This document shows positions 34,878 through 43,938 of a stretch of 64,000 nucleotides of DNA, piece by piece. The stretch's first letter is position 1. The number at the start of each line of letters is the position of its first letter. Origin of the DNA: Deltaproteobacteria bacterium (GTDB lineage Bacteria; Bdellovibrionota_B; Oligoflexia; Oligoflexales; CAIYRB01). The notes under the pieces were generated by a model, which worked only from the letters and a program-made list of their open reading frames with translations, searched no databases and had not been told where the DNA came from. Both the position numbers and the translations under genes were made by a program. The stretch covers positions 1 through 64,000 of the forward strand of contig VGTI01000014.1 in assembly GCA_016874735.1 (NCBI GenBank), written 5' to 3'.

Positions 34878-37199
34878 ATGAAACTTGATCGGCGCAATTT
34901 ATCACTTTCGCTCGTAATACTCGTCAATAGCTCGCAGCAAATTTTTGCCGCTGATCTCAAAGGATCTGCTATCTCTATCCCCAGTGCTCCAGCAACCGAA
35001 CTGGATAAACCATCCCAGGGTGGGAAGTCAACAGCACCCACGGCAGGAATTCCCAAAAACAAAAATAACCTGCGTGGCATCACGATCACCGGAGATGAGG
35101 AAGCTCAAAAACGCACCCCAGGATCGACCAATGTGATCGGTCAGGACACCATCGAGAAACACCACCAATCTGATCTTCAACGCATGATCTGGGAGGTACC
35201 AGGACTGTATTTCCAAGACGAGGACGGCTACGGTCTACGCCCAAACATAGGCATGCGCGGCACCGGAGTCCTTAGGAGTCAAAAGATCACGGTGATGGAA
35301 GACGGGATCCTTATCGCGCCAGCCCCGTACGCTGCTCCCTCTATCCACTCTCTACCCATCGCCGGCAGGATGGAGTCCGTCGAGGTACGCAAGGGATCTA
35401 GCTCCATTGAATATGGGCCTTATACGGTAGGTGGCGCGATCAACTTACGCTCGACCAGCATACCGGAAGCTCCTTGGCGTGCGAAAGCTAACGTCGCCAT
35501 CGGCGAACGCTATGGACGCCGGGTCCACTTAAATATCGGGGGGTCGCAAAAAAACTTCGGTTGGCTCCTTGAAACCTATCAGCTTGGAGAGGACGGCTAC
35601 AAGCACATTGATGGCGGTGGTACCAACCGCCTCTCGGCTCAAGATGTGATGGGCAAGATGCGCCTTAACACCGACCCGGACGCCAGCAGTTACCAAGAGC
35701 TTTTACTCAAACTCAGCGTATCGGGTGAAAACTCAGCCGAATCTTATCTAGGTCTGTCGCAAGCCGACTTCGATCAATCACCATATCGCGTATATGCTGC
35801 GGCTCAAAAAGATCAGATGAAACTATCGCGCCAAGCTGTTTCTCTACGCCATAGTATCGAATTCTTGCCAAAATCCATATTAACTACGACCGTTTATCAG
35901 CAAAAACTAAATCGTAACTGGTATAAACTTGATAGCGTCAAAACCGGTATTACGGCATCCAACATCAAGTCCATCCTCTCAGATCCAATCAAATACTCAT
36001 CCGAATACGACGTCATACGCGGGACGACTAGTAGTGCGGATGCCCTAACCGTGAAGGCAAATAATCGGCGGTTTTACAGCCAAGGCGCTGAATCTATTTT
36101 AAGTCAGACATTTGGAACAGCAACCAGACATGAAATAAATATTAGCCTTAGGCTACATAAAGACGAAGAAGATCGTCTACAAAATGACGATCGCTATCAA
36201 ATGAACCAGGGATACTTAGTCCGTACTACTGCGGCTACACCTGGCACGGGTAATGGCAATAACCGTATCGGCAGCGTAGCCGCCCTCGCTGCCTACGTCA
36301 TTGACAATATCGAAATGGGCAACTGGAATCTAACCGTCGGTGCGCGGCATGAAGCACTAGAACTAAATCAGGATGATTACGGTGCCTCCGATCCTGATCG
36401 CGTAAACACTCCAACCAATAAGCAAAGTAAAATTGCACAGACCCTACCAGGCGCCGGAGCTGCATACAGACTTACGCCACAACTTTCTGTATTCACGGGA
36501 GTTCATCGCGGTTTCGGCCCACCGACTCCCGGATCGGAGAGTGACACTAAACCCGAGACCAGTTGGAATGTCGAAACGGGCGTGCGTTATCTCAGCCAAA
36601 TCTTTAATGCCGAGTTCACTGGATTTTATAATAGCTACGAAAATATTCTTGGCCGTGACCTATACGCCAGTGGCGGCCAGGGTACAGGAGCTCAGTTTAA
36701 TGGCGGCAAGGCACTGATCAAAGGGGCCGAGTTTGTGGTCCGCACAGATTTGGGCGCTCTCATTGGACTAGGTTTAAAAGTACCAACATTCGCCAACTAC
36801 ACCTACACAGACGCTCGCTTCGAGTCTAGCTTTTCGACCACACTCGAAGAGTGGGCGCCGTCAGTGACAAAAGGTGACTATATGCCGTTTGTCCCCCATG
36901 GCATGGGCGGCTTTGGCATTGGCGTAGCAAAAACAGGTTATCCAGATCTTCATATTATTGGTCATTATCAAAGCCGCACTCGAGTGCAAGCCGGAAGCAC
37001 CGACTTAAATCGAGTGGAAGCGATCCCCAGCTACGCAGTCTTTGACCTCACCAGTGGCTATGATTTTGCACCCGGCCAACGTCTCTACATCGACGTGCGC
37101 AATGTGACGGCGCGCCGCTACGTGGCGGCCTTGCGTCCAGCCGGCGTCAGGCCAGGAATGCCGCGTACGGTCTGGGCTGGAATCAGCCTAGCCCTCTGA
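34878..37199 (+). CDS. TonB-dependent outer-membrane receptor (FecA-like)
   Basis: A 773-residue receptor. Signal peptide about 1-25. A Pro/Ser-rich linker is followed by a TonB box region near 70 (LRGITITGDE), then the plug domain (MIWEVPGLYFQDEDGYGLRP, NIGMRGTGVLRSQKITVMED, ESVEVRKGSSSIEYGPYTVG, GAINL) and a barrel of about 560 residues ending VWAGISLAL. Plug motifs are closest to ferric-citrate/siderophore receptors such as FecA. The operon-like order beta-galactosidase, tonB, receptor suggests instead import of a carbohydrate or glycan-bound ligand; sequence alone cannot decide. SD GGAGG lies before the ATG. Confidence 0.92.
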   Translation: MKLDRRNLSLSLVILVNSSQQIFAADLKGSAISIPSAPATELDKPSQGGKSTAPTAGIPKNKNNLRGITITGDEEAQKRTPGSTNVIGQDTIEKHHQSDLQRMIWEVPGLYFQDEDGYGLRPNIGMRGTGVLRSQKITVMEDGILIAPAPYAAPSIHSLPIAGRMESVEVRKGSSSIEYGPYTVGGAINLRSTSIPEAPWRAKANVAIGERYGRRVHLNIGGSQKNFGWLLETYQLGEDGYKHIDGGGTNRLSAQDVMGKMRLNTDPDASSYQELLLKLSVSGENSAESYLGLSQADFDQSPYRVYAAAQKDQMKLSRQAVSLRHSIEFLPKSILTTTVYQQKLNRNWYKLDSVKTGITASNIKSILSDPIKYSSEYDVIRGTTSSADALTVKANNRRFYSQGAESILSQTFGTATRHEINISLRLHKDEEDRLQNDDRYQMNQGYLVRTTAATPGTGNGNNRIGSVAALAAYVIDNIEMGNWNLTVGARHEALELNQDDYGASDPDRVNTPTNKQSKIAQTLPGAGAAYRLTPQLSVFTGVHRGFGPPTPGSESDTKPETSWNVETGVRYLSQIFNAEFTGFYNSYENILGRDLYASGGQGTGAQFNGGKALIKGAEFVVRTDLGALIGLGLKVPTFANYTYTDARFESSFSTTLEEWAPSVTKGDYMPFVPHGMGGFGIGVAKTGYPDLHIIGHYQSRTRVQAGSTDLNRVEAIPSYAVFDLTSGYDFAPGQRLYIDVRNVTARRYVAALRPAGVRPGMPRTVWAGISLAL

Positions 37200-37220
37200 T
37201 GTCGCGTTGTATAAGTGGTG

Positions 37221-39551
37221 TCAGGGATGCCAAGCGCAGCGGAAGGAAGTAAATCCGTCTGCGTACTCTGACTCCACCGTGAGATCGGCGGTGAAAAGGC
37301 CAGATCTGTTGGCATCGGCAACTCCGTTTCCGCCGCGCCTTAATGCGCCCCCGCTTCCATTTGTGCCACCGCGGTACCAGCCCACGCCCTCGCTCGTGCT
37401 CCATGTATCGGTCCACCACGATTGCGCCGCGTTTCGTGGTACGAGCATCGCTAACGTCATATCGACGGTTGGCGTTAGGTCGCCAAATTTCTGCCAGGAG
37501 TTGTTGGCGGGTGTGGGCTTACTGGTCGCGTTACTCAAATCTACCCACTGCCAAGCGTTACCGCTTAAGTCCCAGAGAATTTCGGCATTGGACAGAGAAA
37601 ACGTACGCCGCTGCTCGGCTCCAAGTGCACCCTGTAACTGCCCTGTACAAGTGCCCCCATGCACCCAAGCCTTGCCATCGCTTGAATCTGGCGCACACAC
37701 CGAGCCCGGTGAGCTGTCGCTGTGACCTTTCACTAAGGCACCACTTCCGACTGCACCACCAGTCCAATTATCCGAGCGATTTGCGGCATTCGCCGCTATC
37801 GTCATCCACTCGCTATTGGTCACTAGGTGATACCCTGCGCCAAGATTCTGACAGGCGTTTTTCGCAAAAGACTGCGTGACATTGACCCATGGTGCGCCAC
37901 CGGCATCAGAAGTGGCGACGTTATTTACATCAGAGGCTGCGTATTTCATAACGCAGAAATCTGTTGTACTGTACACGGTATCTCCCGGTACAGGGATCCA
38001 AGTCCCACCAGCTAAAGCATCACAGCCATACATGGTTTTCATGCCTGGATTAGCGGAGTAAACCGGACTAGTCGGCCCATTGGCATCCTTGTAGCTGTAT
38101 ACCGCAAACCTATAAGTTGTGTTTGATGCAACCGCCGCGGTGATAGTGGTAGTCAGCGCTGCTCCAGCGTAAACAACATTAGCAGAGCCAATGACGTTAC
38201 CGCTCGTGTAAGAGACTAAATCGCTTGGAGTCGAGGTGATCGCTCCAGCCGTAGACATGAGAACCAGGTATCCGTCTACTCCGGTCACCGCCGACCAAGC
38301 CAGAGTGATCTGTCCGGCAGCGACGCTGAGTGTCGTGGCGGTGATTGTCGGTGACGAGGGGCGAACGATCGGCGTCGCGGGAAAGCTGGTGTTGAGTCCT
38401 GGCGTCTTAGGTGCATCGGGATCACCAAAAGCTGAGCTACCTGCAACCACATTGCCCTCAAGCGGCAGAATCAGAGAACCTGTGGTCGTGGACCCAAAGA
38501 CACCGAACAACGTCCCACTAAGAACCTTACCAGCTGTAGGTAGTATGAGTTGTCCACTGCTAGCAGTGCCCCCTACTCCGTAACTGGTACCCGTCAGAAC
38601 TTTAGTGCTTAGCGGCAGGGTAACTCCTCCACTGACTCCGGCAACTGTGGACCCATCGAGAACTTTAGTCGCAAGTCCTGCTGCCATGGCGGCTGGATAA
38701 TCTGCTGAGGCTAGACATCCGGTAGCACCGTCACTTGCGCAAGCAACCAGCGCGGGTGTGACACTGGTACCGGCAACGCCGTAGGCACCTGCTGCCGTAG
38801 ACACCTTGTCCGCTGCTGGCAGCGTCACATTGCCCCCAACTCCTGCGACAGTGGCTCCGTCTAGTATCTTACTTGCAAGCCCCGTGGTTGCCGCCGCTGC
38901 GTAGGACGTTGTTGCAATGCAGCCTGTAGCACCGTCGGCACCACAGTCTGCGAGACTCGCCATACAAGCTTTGGTCCCCGTAGCGACCGTGCCTTTGGCG
39001 TCGACAAATTTTTGACCTGAGCACACAGCTTCCGCACCCGCCGTATACACAGAAAAGTCTCCGTTACCTTGACTGGAAAAAATGATGAGCTGTCTTGTTG
39101 AGGCTTCCGACTCAAATTTGACGGCGTAAAGCCCCCAAGGCAATTCGTCAGGAAGTTTAAGAACACCTTCAGTGCCACTACTGATCGTCAAGCTGGCCTC
39201 GTAGCTGGCACCGATTAGTGCAGTGGCTCCAGATGCCGTGGACAATGCCTCGAGCCGAACTTTGGTGTTAGCCAGGGCAGCGAGATTCTCTCCCTGCAGT
39301 GTTAAGTCCTCGCCGGGAGCAACGACAAATTTCGATAAACTAGCTACTTTAAACTTAGCCCGTTCCACGCGGACACTCGTAGCGCCCTCTTCGCTTGAAC
39401 GCCGATCGACAAGCTTAACCGTGCGATTACATCCGGCACCCAAGAGCAGGAACGTCACGATGAAAAAAAGCATACAGCAACTGTTCATCAACTGGCGTGA
39501 CAGACGATGGACAAGCATAAACTGTGCGCTATGTAGCGTCTTGTGACCCAT
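37221..39551 (-). CDS. large lipoprotein with repeats, FN3-like and FGE-like C-terminal domains
   Basis: A 776-residue surface lipoprotein: lipobox LGAGC with Cys41, ATG at 39551 five bases after GGAG. Residues 65-170 resemble an IPT/TIG-like beta sandwich (VVAPGEDLTLQGENLAAL). Residues about 200-375 contain repeats of a unit with ASDGATGC, LATKVLDG, TVAGVSGGVTLP. Residues 400-500 form a fibronectin-III-like sandwich (ITLAWSAVTGVDGYLVLMST). The rest resembles the formylglycine-generating-enzyme-like/C-type-lectin fold found on surface proteins (FCVMKYAASD, LVTNSEWMTIA, YADGFTSFRCAWHP), probably not catalytic here. It converges with the receptor gene, stops about 20 bases apart. Confidence 0.7.
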   Translation of the reverse strand: MGHKTLHSAQFMLVHRLSRQLMNSCCMLFFIVTFLLLGAGCNRTVKLVDRRSSEEGATSVRVERAKFKVASLSKFVVAPGEDLTLQGENLAALANTKVRLEALSTASGATALIGASYEASLTISSGTEGVLKLPDELPWGLYAVKFESEASTRQLIIFSSQGNGDFSVYTAGAEAVCSGQKFVDAKGTVATGTKACMASLADCGADGATGCIATTSYAAAATTGLASKILDGATVAGVGGNVTLPAADKVSTAAGAYGVAGTSVTPALVACASDGATGCLASADYPAAMAAGLATKVLDGSTVAGVSGGVTLPLSTKVLTGTSYGVGGTASSGQLILPTAGKVLSGTLFGVFGSTTTGSLILPLEGNVVAGSSAFGDPDAPKTPGLNTSFPATPIVRPSSPTITATTLSVAAGQITLAWSAVTGVDGYLVLMSTAGAITSTPSDLVSYTSGNVIGSANVVYAGAALTTTITAAVASNTTYRFAVYSYKDANGPTSPVYSANPGMKTMYGCDALAGGTWIPVPGDTVYSTTDFCVMKYAASDVNNVATSDAGGAPWVNVTQSFAKNACQNLGAGYHLVTNSEWMTIAANAANRSDNWTGGAVGSGALVKGHSDSSPGSVCAPDSSDGKAWVHGGTCTGQLQGALGAEQRRTFSLSNAEILWDLSGNAWQWVDLSNATSKPTPANNSWQKFGDLTPTVDMTLAMLVPRNAAQSWWTDTWSTSEGVGWYRGGTNGSGGALRRGGNGVADANRSGLFTADLTVESEYADGFTSFRCAWHP

Positions 39552-39963
39552 AGAACTCCTAGTAACCCACCCTTCGTATCGGCGTACATCGCCGAATTCT
39601 TTAGTGTTTTACCCTCAAGTCCAGAACCAGCATGTGTGCCCAACCTAGTTATAAGTGACGTAATATTAGTCACTTAGATTGGGGCACTGGGACTTGAGTC
39701 GGAATTGACAGGGTAGCATGCAAGCACGCCCTCCCGCCCAAAAAGGGTTATCAACGATAGTGGGTCGGTGGCTTTGGGCTAAGACTTGAGATCGTGCATA
39801 TTCCTGAGTGGCGTCGTAGTGCGAATTGCAGAAAACATAGCAAAAACCATCAGGTGCAAACTTCGACTCTATGTCGCCGTGTTGATTGACTTTTTATGAA
39901 TTTCTCAAGATTTCATCCCATTGTGTCGATATGCGTCGCAAGTGGAAATAAAAGGTCTATAAA
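39552..39963. other. 412-base divergent intergenic region with a small dyad
   Basis: It separates divergent genes at 39551 and 39964 and must hold both promoters. AAGTGAC (39653-39659) and GTCACTT (39669-39675) form a perfect 7-bp dyad. No ORF in it has coding character. Confidence 0.4.
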
Positions 39964-40821
39964 ATGCATAAGCTTGGTAAAAATTTGCGGTGTCGAGTTC
40001 CCGTCCTTAGCACTGTGCTAACAATCTCCTGTAGCACCGGGCTACAAACCGCAAGTGCGGGTGGCACAGGATCGGTACAAACCGATGCAGTACACATGGA
40101 AGAGAACACAACTCAAATCTCAGGCGGCTCTTCGGACGCGAAGTCGAACGAATCCCACGCGTCGCACAGAAGTGGCAACCACACCGGAGCTAATCAAGCC
40201 GCCACAGGAGCCGCCAGAGGAGCTGCCACAGGAGCCGCCACAAGTGCCGCGGGTATCGGAGTCAGAGACCAGGCGAGCGTCCCAGTAAACATAGCTGGTA
40301 GCTACGACGGTCGGAAGTCGGATGGCCCCACTGATCAAAGCGGCCTGTTCGCTATTCCTCCTCAACCTATTGGTGGATCCTTGGATCGCGGCAATACAAC
40401 TCTAGGAGAACAGCCCATAGCAGTCATTAACCCACCTGGCACCGGAGGCCCAGCAACCAATGGCTCCGAAAACATCATGGCCGGTGGTGACTACGTGAGC
40501 TCGGAGCTCCTGATCAGCTGCTCAAGAAACTACGCCAACCGCGGATTTTTTTGGGACGGAAGCTGTAGGGTTGTTACCCCAAACGGCACAGCATTAGACA
40601 TAGCGACGGAGACCACAACCCACTCTTGGTCGATTGCTACTCCACCCGGTTGTAACCCTTTACGCACAGAAAACGCTGACCCCGGTTTGCCAAGTTACCT
40701 CGTAGTGACTTACATCAGGGATGTGCCTGAATCGTGCCTAAACGGAAGTACCGTCAGACTCCAAGCCGTGATGACCAACAATCAGCAAAGGATCATGCTG
40801 ACTGGTGCTCTTGTCCAGTAG
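39964..40821 (+). CDS. exported low-complexity protein with Ala-Thr-Gly repeat
   Basis: A 285-residue exported protein. The first 33 residues contain a signal segment with VLTISCSTG, which could be a lipobox-like Cys, and an AXA-type site (TASAG). Residues 40-110 are disordered, with a short repeat AATGAARGAATGAATSAAG encoded by 12-base units around 40197-40250. The C-terminal 110 residues carry paired Cys (LLISCSRNYANRGFFWDGSC, PPGCNPLRTE, VPESCLNGS) and look like a compact beta domain. Its 3' end overlaps the convergent phosphatase gene by 29 bases. Not recognised. Confidence 0.5.
   Translation: MHKLGKNLRCRVPVLSTVLTISCSTGLQTASAGGTGSVQTDAVHMEENTTQISGGSSDAKSNESHASHRSGNHTGANQAATGAARGAATGAATSAAGIGVRDQASVPVNIAGSYDGRKSDGPTDQSGLFAIPPQPIGGSLDRGNTTLGEQPIAVINPPGTGGPATNGSENIMAGGDYVSSELLISCSRNYANRGFFWDGSCRVVTPNGTALDIATETTTHSWSIATPPGCNPLRTENADPGLPSYLVVTYIRDVPESCLNGSTVRLQAVMTNNQQRIMLTGALVQ
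40197..40250 (+). repeat. 12-base-period coding repeat
   Basis: Tandem imperfect units of the form GCCACAGGAGCC encode Ala-Thr-Gly-Ala steps in the 39964 gene. Such tracts can change length by slippage in whole codons. Confidence 0.5.
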
Positions 40822-42889
40822 TAGCGTCGCTAGCTTCCGCGTTGTTCTTCAATTTAACTATTACAAAGGTGACGTCGTCACTGAATTTCGCTTTAGCACT
40901 GGCATCTAATCGACTCGTACAGCGCAAATCGAGCAGATTGCGCAGCCCCGCGGCACTCGAAATGTCTGCACTGTGAATAAGCTTGGTCAAGAGTCGAAGG
41001 CTAGGTTTCTTATCGACAGGACAGGTTGCATCAAGAAGGCCATCCGAAAACAGTATCAACATGTCGTCAGCTTTGATTTGACTACTACCAATGCGCGTGT
41101 CTATCGCCTCGCTAGTGTGTCCTAGTAGGTTGTTGGTGGGACTTGAAAGTACAGTGATTTTGGCGTCCTGGACGACGAAAGCTGGTTCGTGACCAGAATT
41201 GAGGTAGCAAAAATGACCTGTGTGCAGATCGATAATTATCGAGAGCATCGTCATGTAAAGATTTTCACCAGATGATGTACGCATGATCTGGTTTAAGCAC
41301 TCATGAACCAATGCTAACGGAGCTGGTTTACCCTCTTGCCTCCGATGCGCCTCATGCAGAGCGTCCGTGGCGCCTTTGGCAAATGATGCCAGCATTGCCG
41401 AAGCAGCACCATGTCCGGTCACGTCACCCAAATGCACATATAGCCAGCGATCTCCGATCACACCATGGGCAAACCAATCGCCTCCGATGGTCTCGGCTGC
41501 AATATAAGTGGCTGCTAATTCAAAGCTGGCGTGATTTGCCGTTAATGCTGGTAAGAAATCGCGCTGCAACACTGCAGCCGTTTTTCTCTCCGACTCGAGA
41601 AAAATGCGGCGTATGCTCTCTCGTTGTCGCTGTTCACTAAGGCCGATGACCGCCGATCCCAGGATACCCAGCATCGGGAGCAGCCATTTTACCTCGATGC
41701 CCCAACCGATAAAAAGATAAAGGAAGCAGGCCAAAGTCACCGTGAGGCACCCTGCCAAAAGTAGAAAAAACCTCGATGGATTGGTCGTAAAACCGATAAA
41801 TAGACCGACAAAGGATAGGATTAAAATCAGCTCGTAGGAATATCCCACCGCACGCAGCCAACTTTTATTCAGCACAGAATTTAAACAGGAAATTAGAGCA
41901 AAAGGTCCGGGAATAAGACCAAACGGCGAACTTACAAATCGCGTCACCCCACTTGTGTATTCAGTCAAAATAACAACGACATCATCTGAGTTAATATCGG
42001 AAAACATAAAACGATCACCAGAGAAGTAGCCCCCAAGTGACCGAATTCTTGGCGCAATCACATCGGTGCTTAGATAATCAATTGGCAACAACCCACGCTT
42101 GTCGAGGGCGATTTCGTAGCCATCGATCTTCAACTCACTATCGATGACGCTTATCGAATCCGCAGCTTGAACGCTAAGATGGGGCAATGCCGCAACGTCA
42201 TTGATCAAGACTACAGGAGCCAAATAATGCTCGGCAAATTCCACGAAATGCCCGAACCTGTTAAAGGCCTGCAAATACGCTCCCTCTGGACCGTAGATGA
42301 ATGCTGGCTTCATTCTGCGGATGGGACTCGGTGCTCGATCTTTCCCGTCAATCAGGATCGGCAATCTTTTATCACCGATCACAGTTCGATGTGCAATCGG
42401 ATCCGACGCTATCATGACACCCGTGATGATAGGTGTTTTTAATGATGCCAATGTTGAGGCAAGAGCGGGGTCAAGCTGTGTCGACTCACTCCGCTGCGAA
42501 AACATGGCATCAAGGATAATCTTACGAGGAGACTTCGCGTCAATCGCATGCAAGACCTGAACTAAATCCCTACCAGAAAGTCTGACCTCACCGCGCTTTG
42601 CCGCCGTGGGATCATCGACGGCGTAGATCTTGATCCTAGGATTGAGGTGACCCTCCCCCACTGCGCGGCGTCGCACCGTGAAATTCACTTTACTAGTGAT
42701 ATGCTGATGCAGATAGTCACCGAGCCCGAAGGCCTCAGCACAAATAAGAAGCAGCACCCATGATCCTAGTAGCCTGCCTGCAGAACTATTAAGACCTCTG
42801 CCCCAGATCCCGATTTTTTCGCGTAATGCCATATCGCGCTGATCGGCAATAAACTTGCATATTTTAGTAGCGAGATTACCGCGAGCCAC
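40793..42889 (-). CDS. CHASE2-domain membrane protein with PP2C/SpoIIE phosphatase
   Basis: A 698-residue signalling protein. After a first membrane helix (LGSWVLLLICAEAFGL, about 42-57) comes a periplasmic CHASE2 sensor (IKIYAVDDPTAAKRG, then YFSGDRFMFSDINSDDVVVI). It is followed by helices LILILSFVGLFIGFT, FFLLLAGCLTVTLACFLYLF and WLLPMLGILGSAVIGL. From about 440 a SpoIIE-type phosphatase begins: FLPALTANHASFELAATYIA, AETIGGDWFAHGV, VHLGDVTGHGAASAMLASFA and MLILFSDGLLDAT, with metal-binding Asp residues intact. Such proteins dephosphorylate anti-sigma-factor antagonists, but no partner switch is next to it. Start GTG 42889. Confidence 0.9.
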   Translation of the reverse strand: MARGNLATKICKFIADQRDMALREKIGIWGRGLNSSAGRLLGSWVLLLICAEAFGLGDYLHQHITSKVNFTVRRRAVGEGHLNPRIKIYAVDDPTAAKRGEVRLSGRDLVQVLHAIDAKSPRKIILDAMFSQRSESTQLDPALASTLASLKTPIITGVMIASDPIAHRTVIGDKRLPILIDGKDRAPSPIRRMKPAFIYGPEGAYLQAFNRFGHFVEFAEHYLAPVVLINDVAALPHLSVQAADSISVIDSELKIDGYEIALDKRGLLPIDYLSTDVIAPRIRSLGGYFSGDRFMFSDINSDDVVVILTEYTSGVTRFVSSPFGLIPGPFALISCLNSVLNKSWLRAVGYSYELILILSFVGLFIGFTTNPSRFFLLLAGCLTVTLACFLYLFIGWGIEVKWLLPMLGILGSAVIGLSEQRQRESIRRIFLESERKTAAVLQRDFLPALTANHASFELAATYIAAETIGGDWFAHGVIGDRWLYVHLGDVTGHGAASAMLASFAKGATDALHEAHRRQEGKPAPLALVHECLNQIMRTSSGENLYMTMLSIIIDLHTGHFCYLNSGHEPAFVVQDAKITVLSSPTNNLLGHTSEAIDTRIGSSQIKADDMLILFSDGLLDATCPVDKKPSLRLLTKLIHSADISSAAGLRNLLDLRCTSRLDASAKAKFSDDVTFVIVKLKNNAEASDATTGQEHQSA

Positions 42890-42928
42890 ACCTGTGATTT
42901 GGAGCAGAATGATAATACGACATAATGT

Positions 42929-43789
42929 CTATTTATCATCGATAGTTGGAACACCAACCCAGATACGCTCGTACCAATTTTTGGGATGTAGCCACTGAAA
43001 CCACACTTGGTTCCCGTCCATCAATTCACGCCGCCAATCAGCAACTCCACTGTCGCTCTCGGTTTTCCAGCCTGTACCCTCAGCCAGCTTGCCAAACTCG
43101 CCAGGAGCAGTAACCGTCAACATCGGTTCACCGATACGACTCACCAAGCGCGATCCAATTTTTAGTCCGTGAGGCAAATAGGACAAAGCTAACCGACTGT
43201 CCTTTGACGAGCGCCCCGCGATGCAGGCCATCGTCTGTCGAATTTGCTCCGCGGTGAGATACATGACCACACCCTCCCAAATCCAAACAGTCTTGAGTCG
43301 CGAGTCGAAGCCTGCCGCGTCAAGGCATGCACCGAGATCATCAGTTGTAAAATCAATAGGCAACAGCTGTACCTGATCCGCGCACTGCACCAAACGATCT
43401 AGGGCTTTCTTTTTCACCTCTTGCGTTGCCGGGTGATCTACCTCAAAGACCTTAACATTCTTGAGTGATTCAAGACGCCAGGCTCTTCCGTCATAACCCG
43501 CACCGAGAATCACAAGCTGATCAAATGGCAGTGAATTCTCGATAACCTGGTCGAGGATCACTGTACGAAATTGAAAATTAACCGCTAGCGAACTCCAAAA
43601 GGTCTCTAGTTTGTGGGCCAGAAATTTGCCCATCTTTGATTTCAGCGAAGCCTCGAAGCTACGAAATTGCTTGCCCAAAAACACTTCGGCAGTCGGATCC
43701 CTGAATCCTGGCACCCATGGGGCTCGATGCCCGAGAGCACGCATGATGGCAACAAAAATCGCCGTCTGACTACCTTGTTTTTGCTTCAC
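42929..43789 (-). CDS. SAM-dependent methyltransferase, leucine-carboxyl-methyltransferase (PPM1) family
   Basis: A 286-residue methyltransferase of the PPM1/LCMT type. The SAM-binding loop is LVILGAGYDGRAWRLE, followed by the acidic VFEVDHPATQEVKKKAL and the family's VWIWEGVVMYLTAEQIRQTM. The bacterial members methylate unknown, often polyketide or protein carboxylate, substrates. GTG start at 43789 with GGAG 5 bases upstream. It is followed 39 bases later by the CHASE2-phosphatase gene on the same strand, so the two may be one operon. Divergent from 43939. Confidence 0.88.
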   Translation of the reverse strand: MKQKQGSQTAIFVAIMRALGHRAPWVPGFRDPTAEVFLGKQFRSFEASLKSKMGKFLAHKLETFWSSLAVNFQFRTVILDQVIENSLPFDQLVILGAGYDGRAWRLESLKNVKVFEVDHPATQEVKKKALDRLVQCADQVQLLPIDFTTDDLGACLDAAGFDSRLKTVWIWEGVVMYLTAEQIRQTMACIAGRSSKDSRLALSYLPHGLKIGSRLVSRIGEPMLTVTAPGEFGKLAEGTGWKTESDSGVADWRRELMDGNQVWFQWLHPKNWYERIWVGVPTIDDK

Positions 43790-43858
43790 ACTTGCTCCGT
43801 GATGGTACTGTTTTTTGCCTCATAGCGAGAGAGGATATACACTCTCAATTATATCATA

Positions 43859-43874
43859 AGCCCCTTCGGGGGCT
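43859..43874. promoter_or_regulatory. UUCG-tetraloop hairpin in the leader of the 43939 gene
   Basis: AGCCCC (43859-43864) pairs with GGGGCT (43869-43874) across TTCG, a very stable tetraloop. No T tract follows, so it is more likely a stabilising leader hairpin than a terminator. Confidence 0.4.
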
Positions 43875-43938
43875 GGATGCGTCTACCCGAAAAGGTTTGT
43901 GCCTCGGATTTTTTTGTTACGCGCATACGGAGACATTC

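Noticed and set aside
43859-43935. Riboswitch upstream of 43939
   Set aside because: The hairpin alone does not match any riboswitch core I know, and the gene's product is not a metabolite transporter or biosynthetic enzyme.
43792-43938. N-terminal extension of the serine hydrolase
   Set aside because: It crosses a stable hairpin, lacks a ribosome site and would precede the signal peptide.
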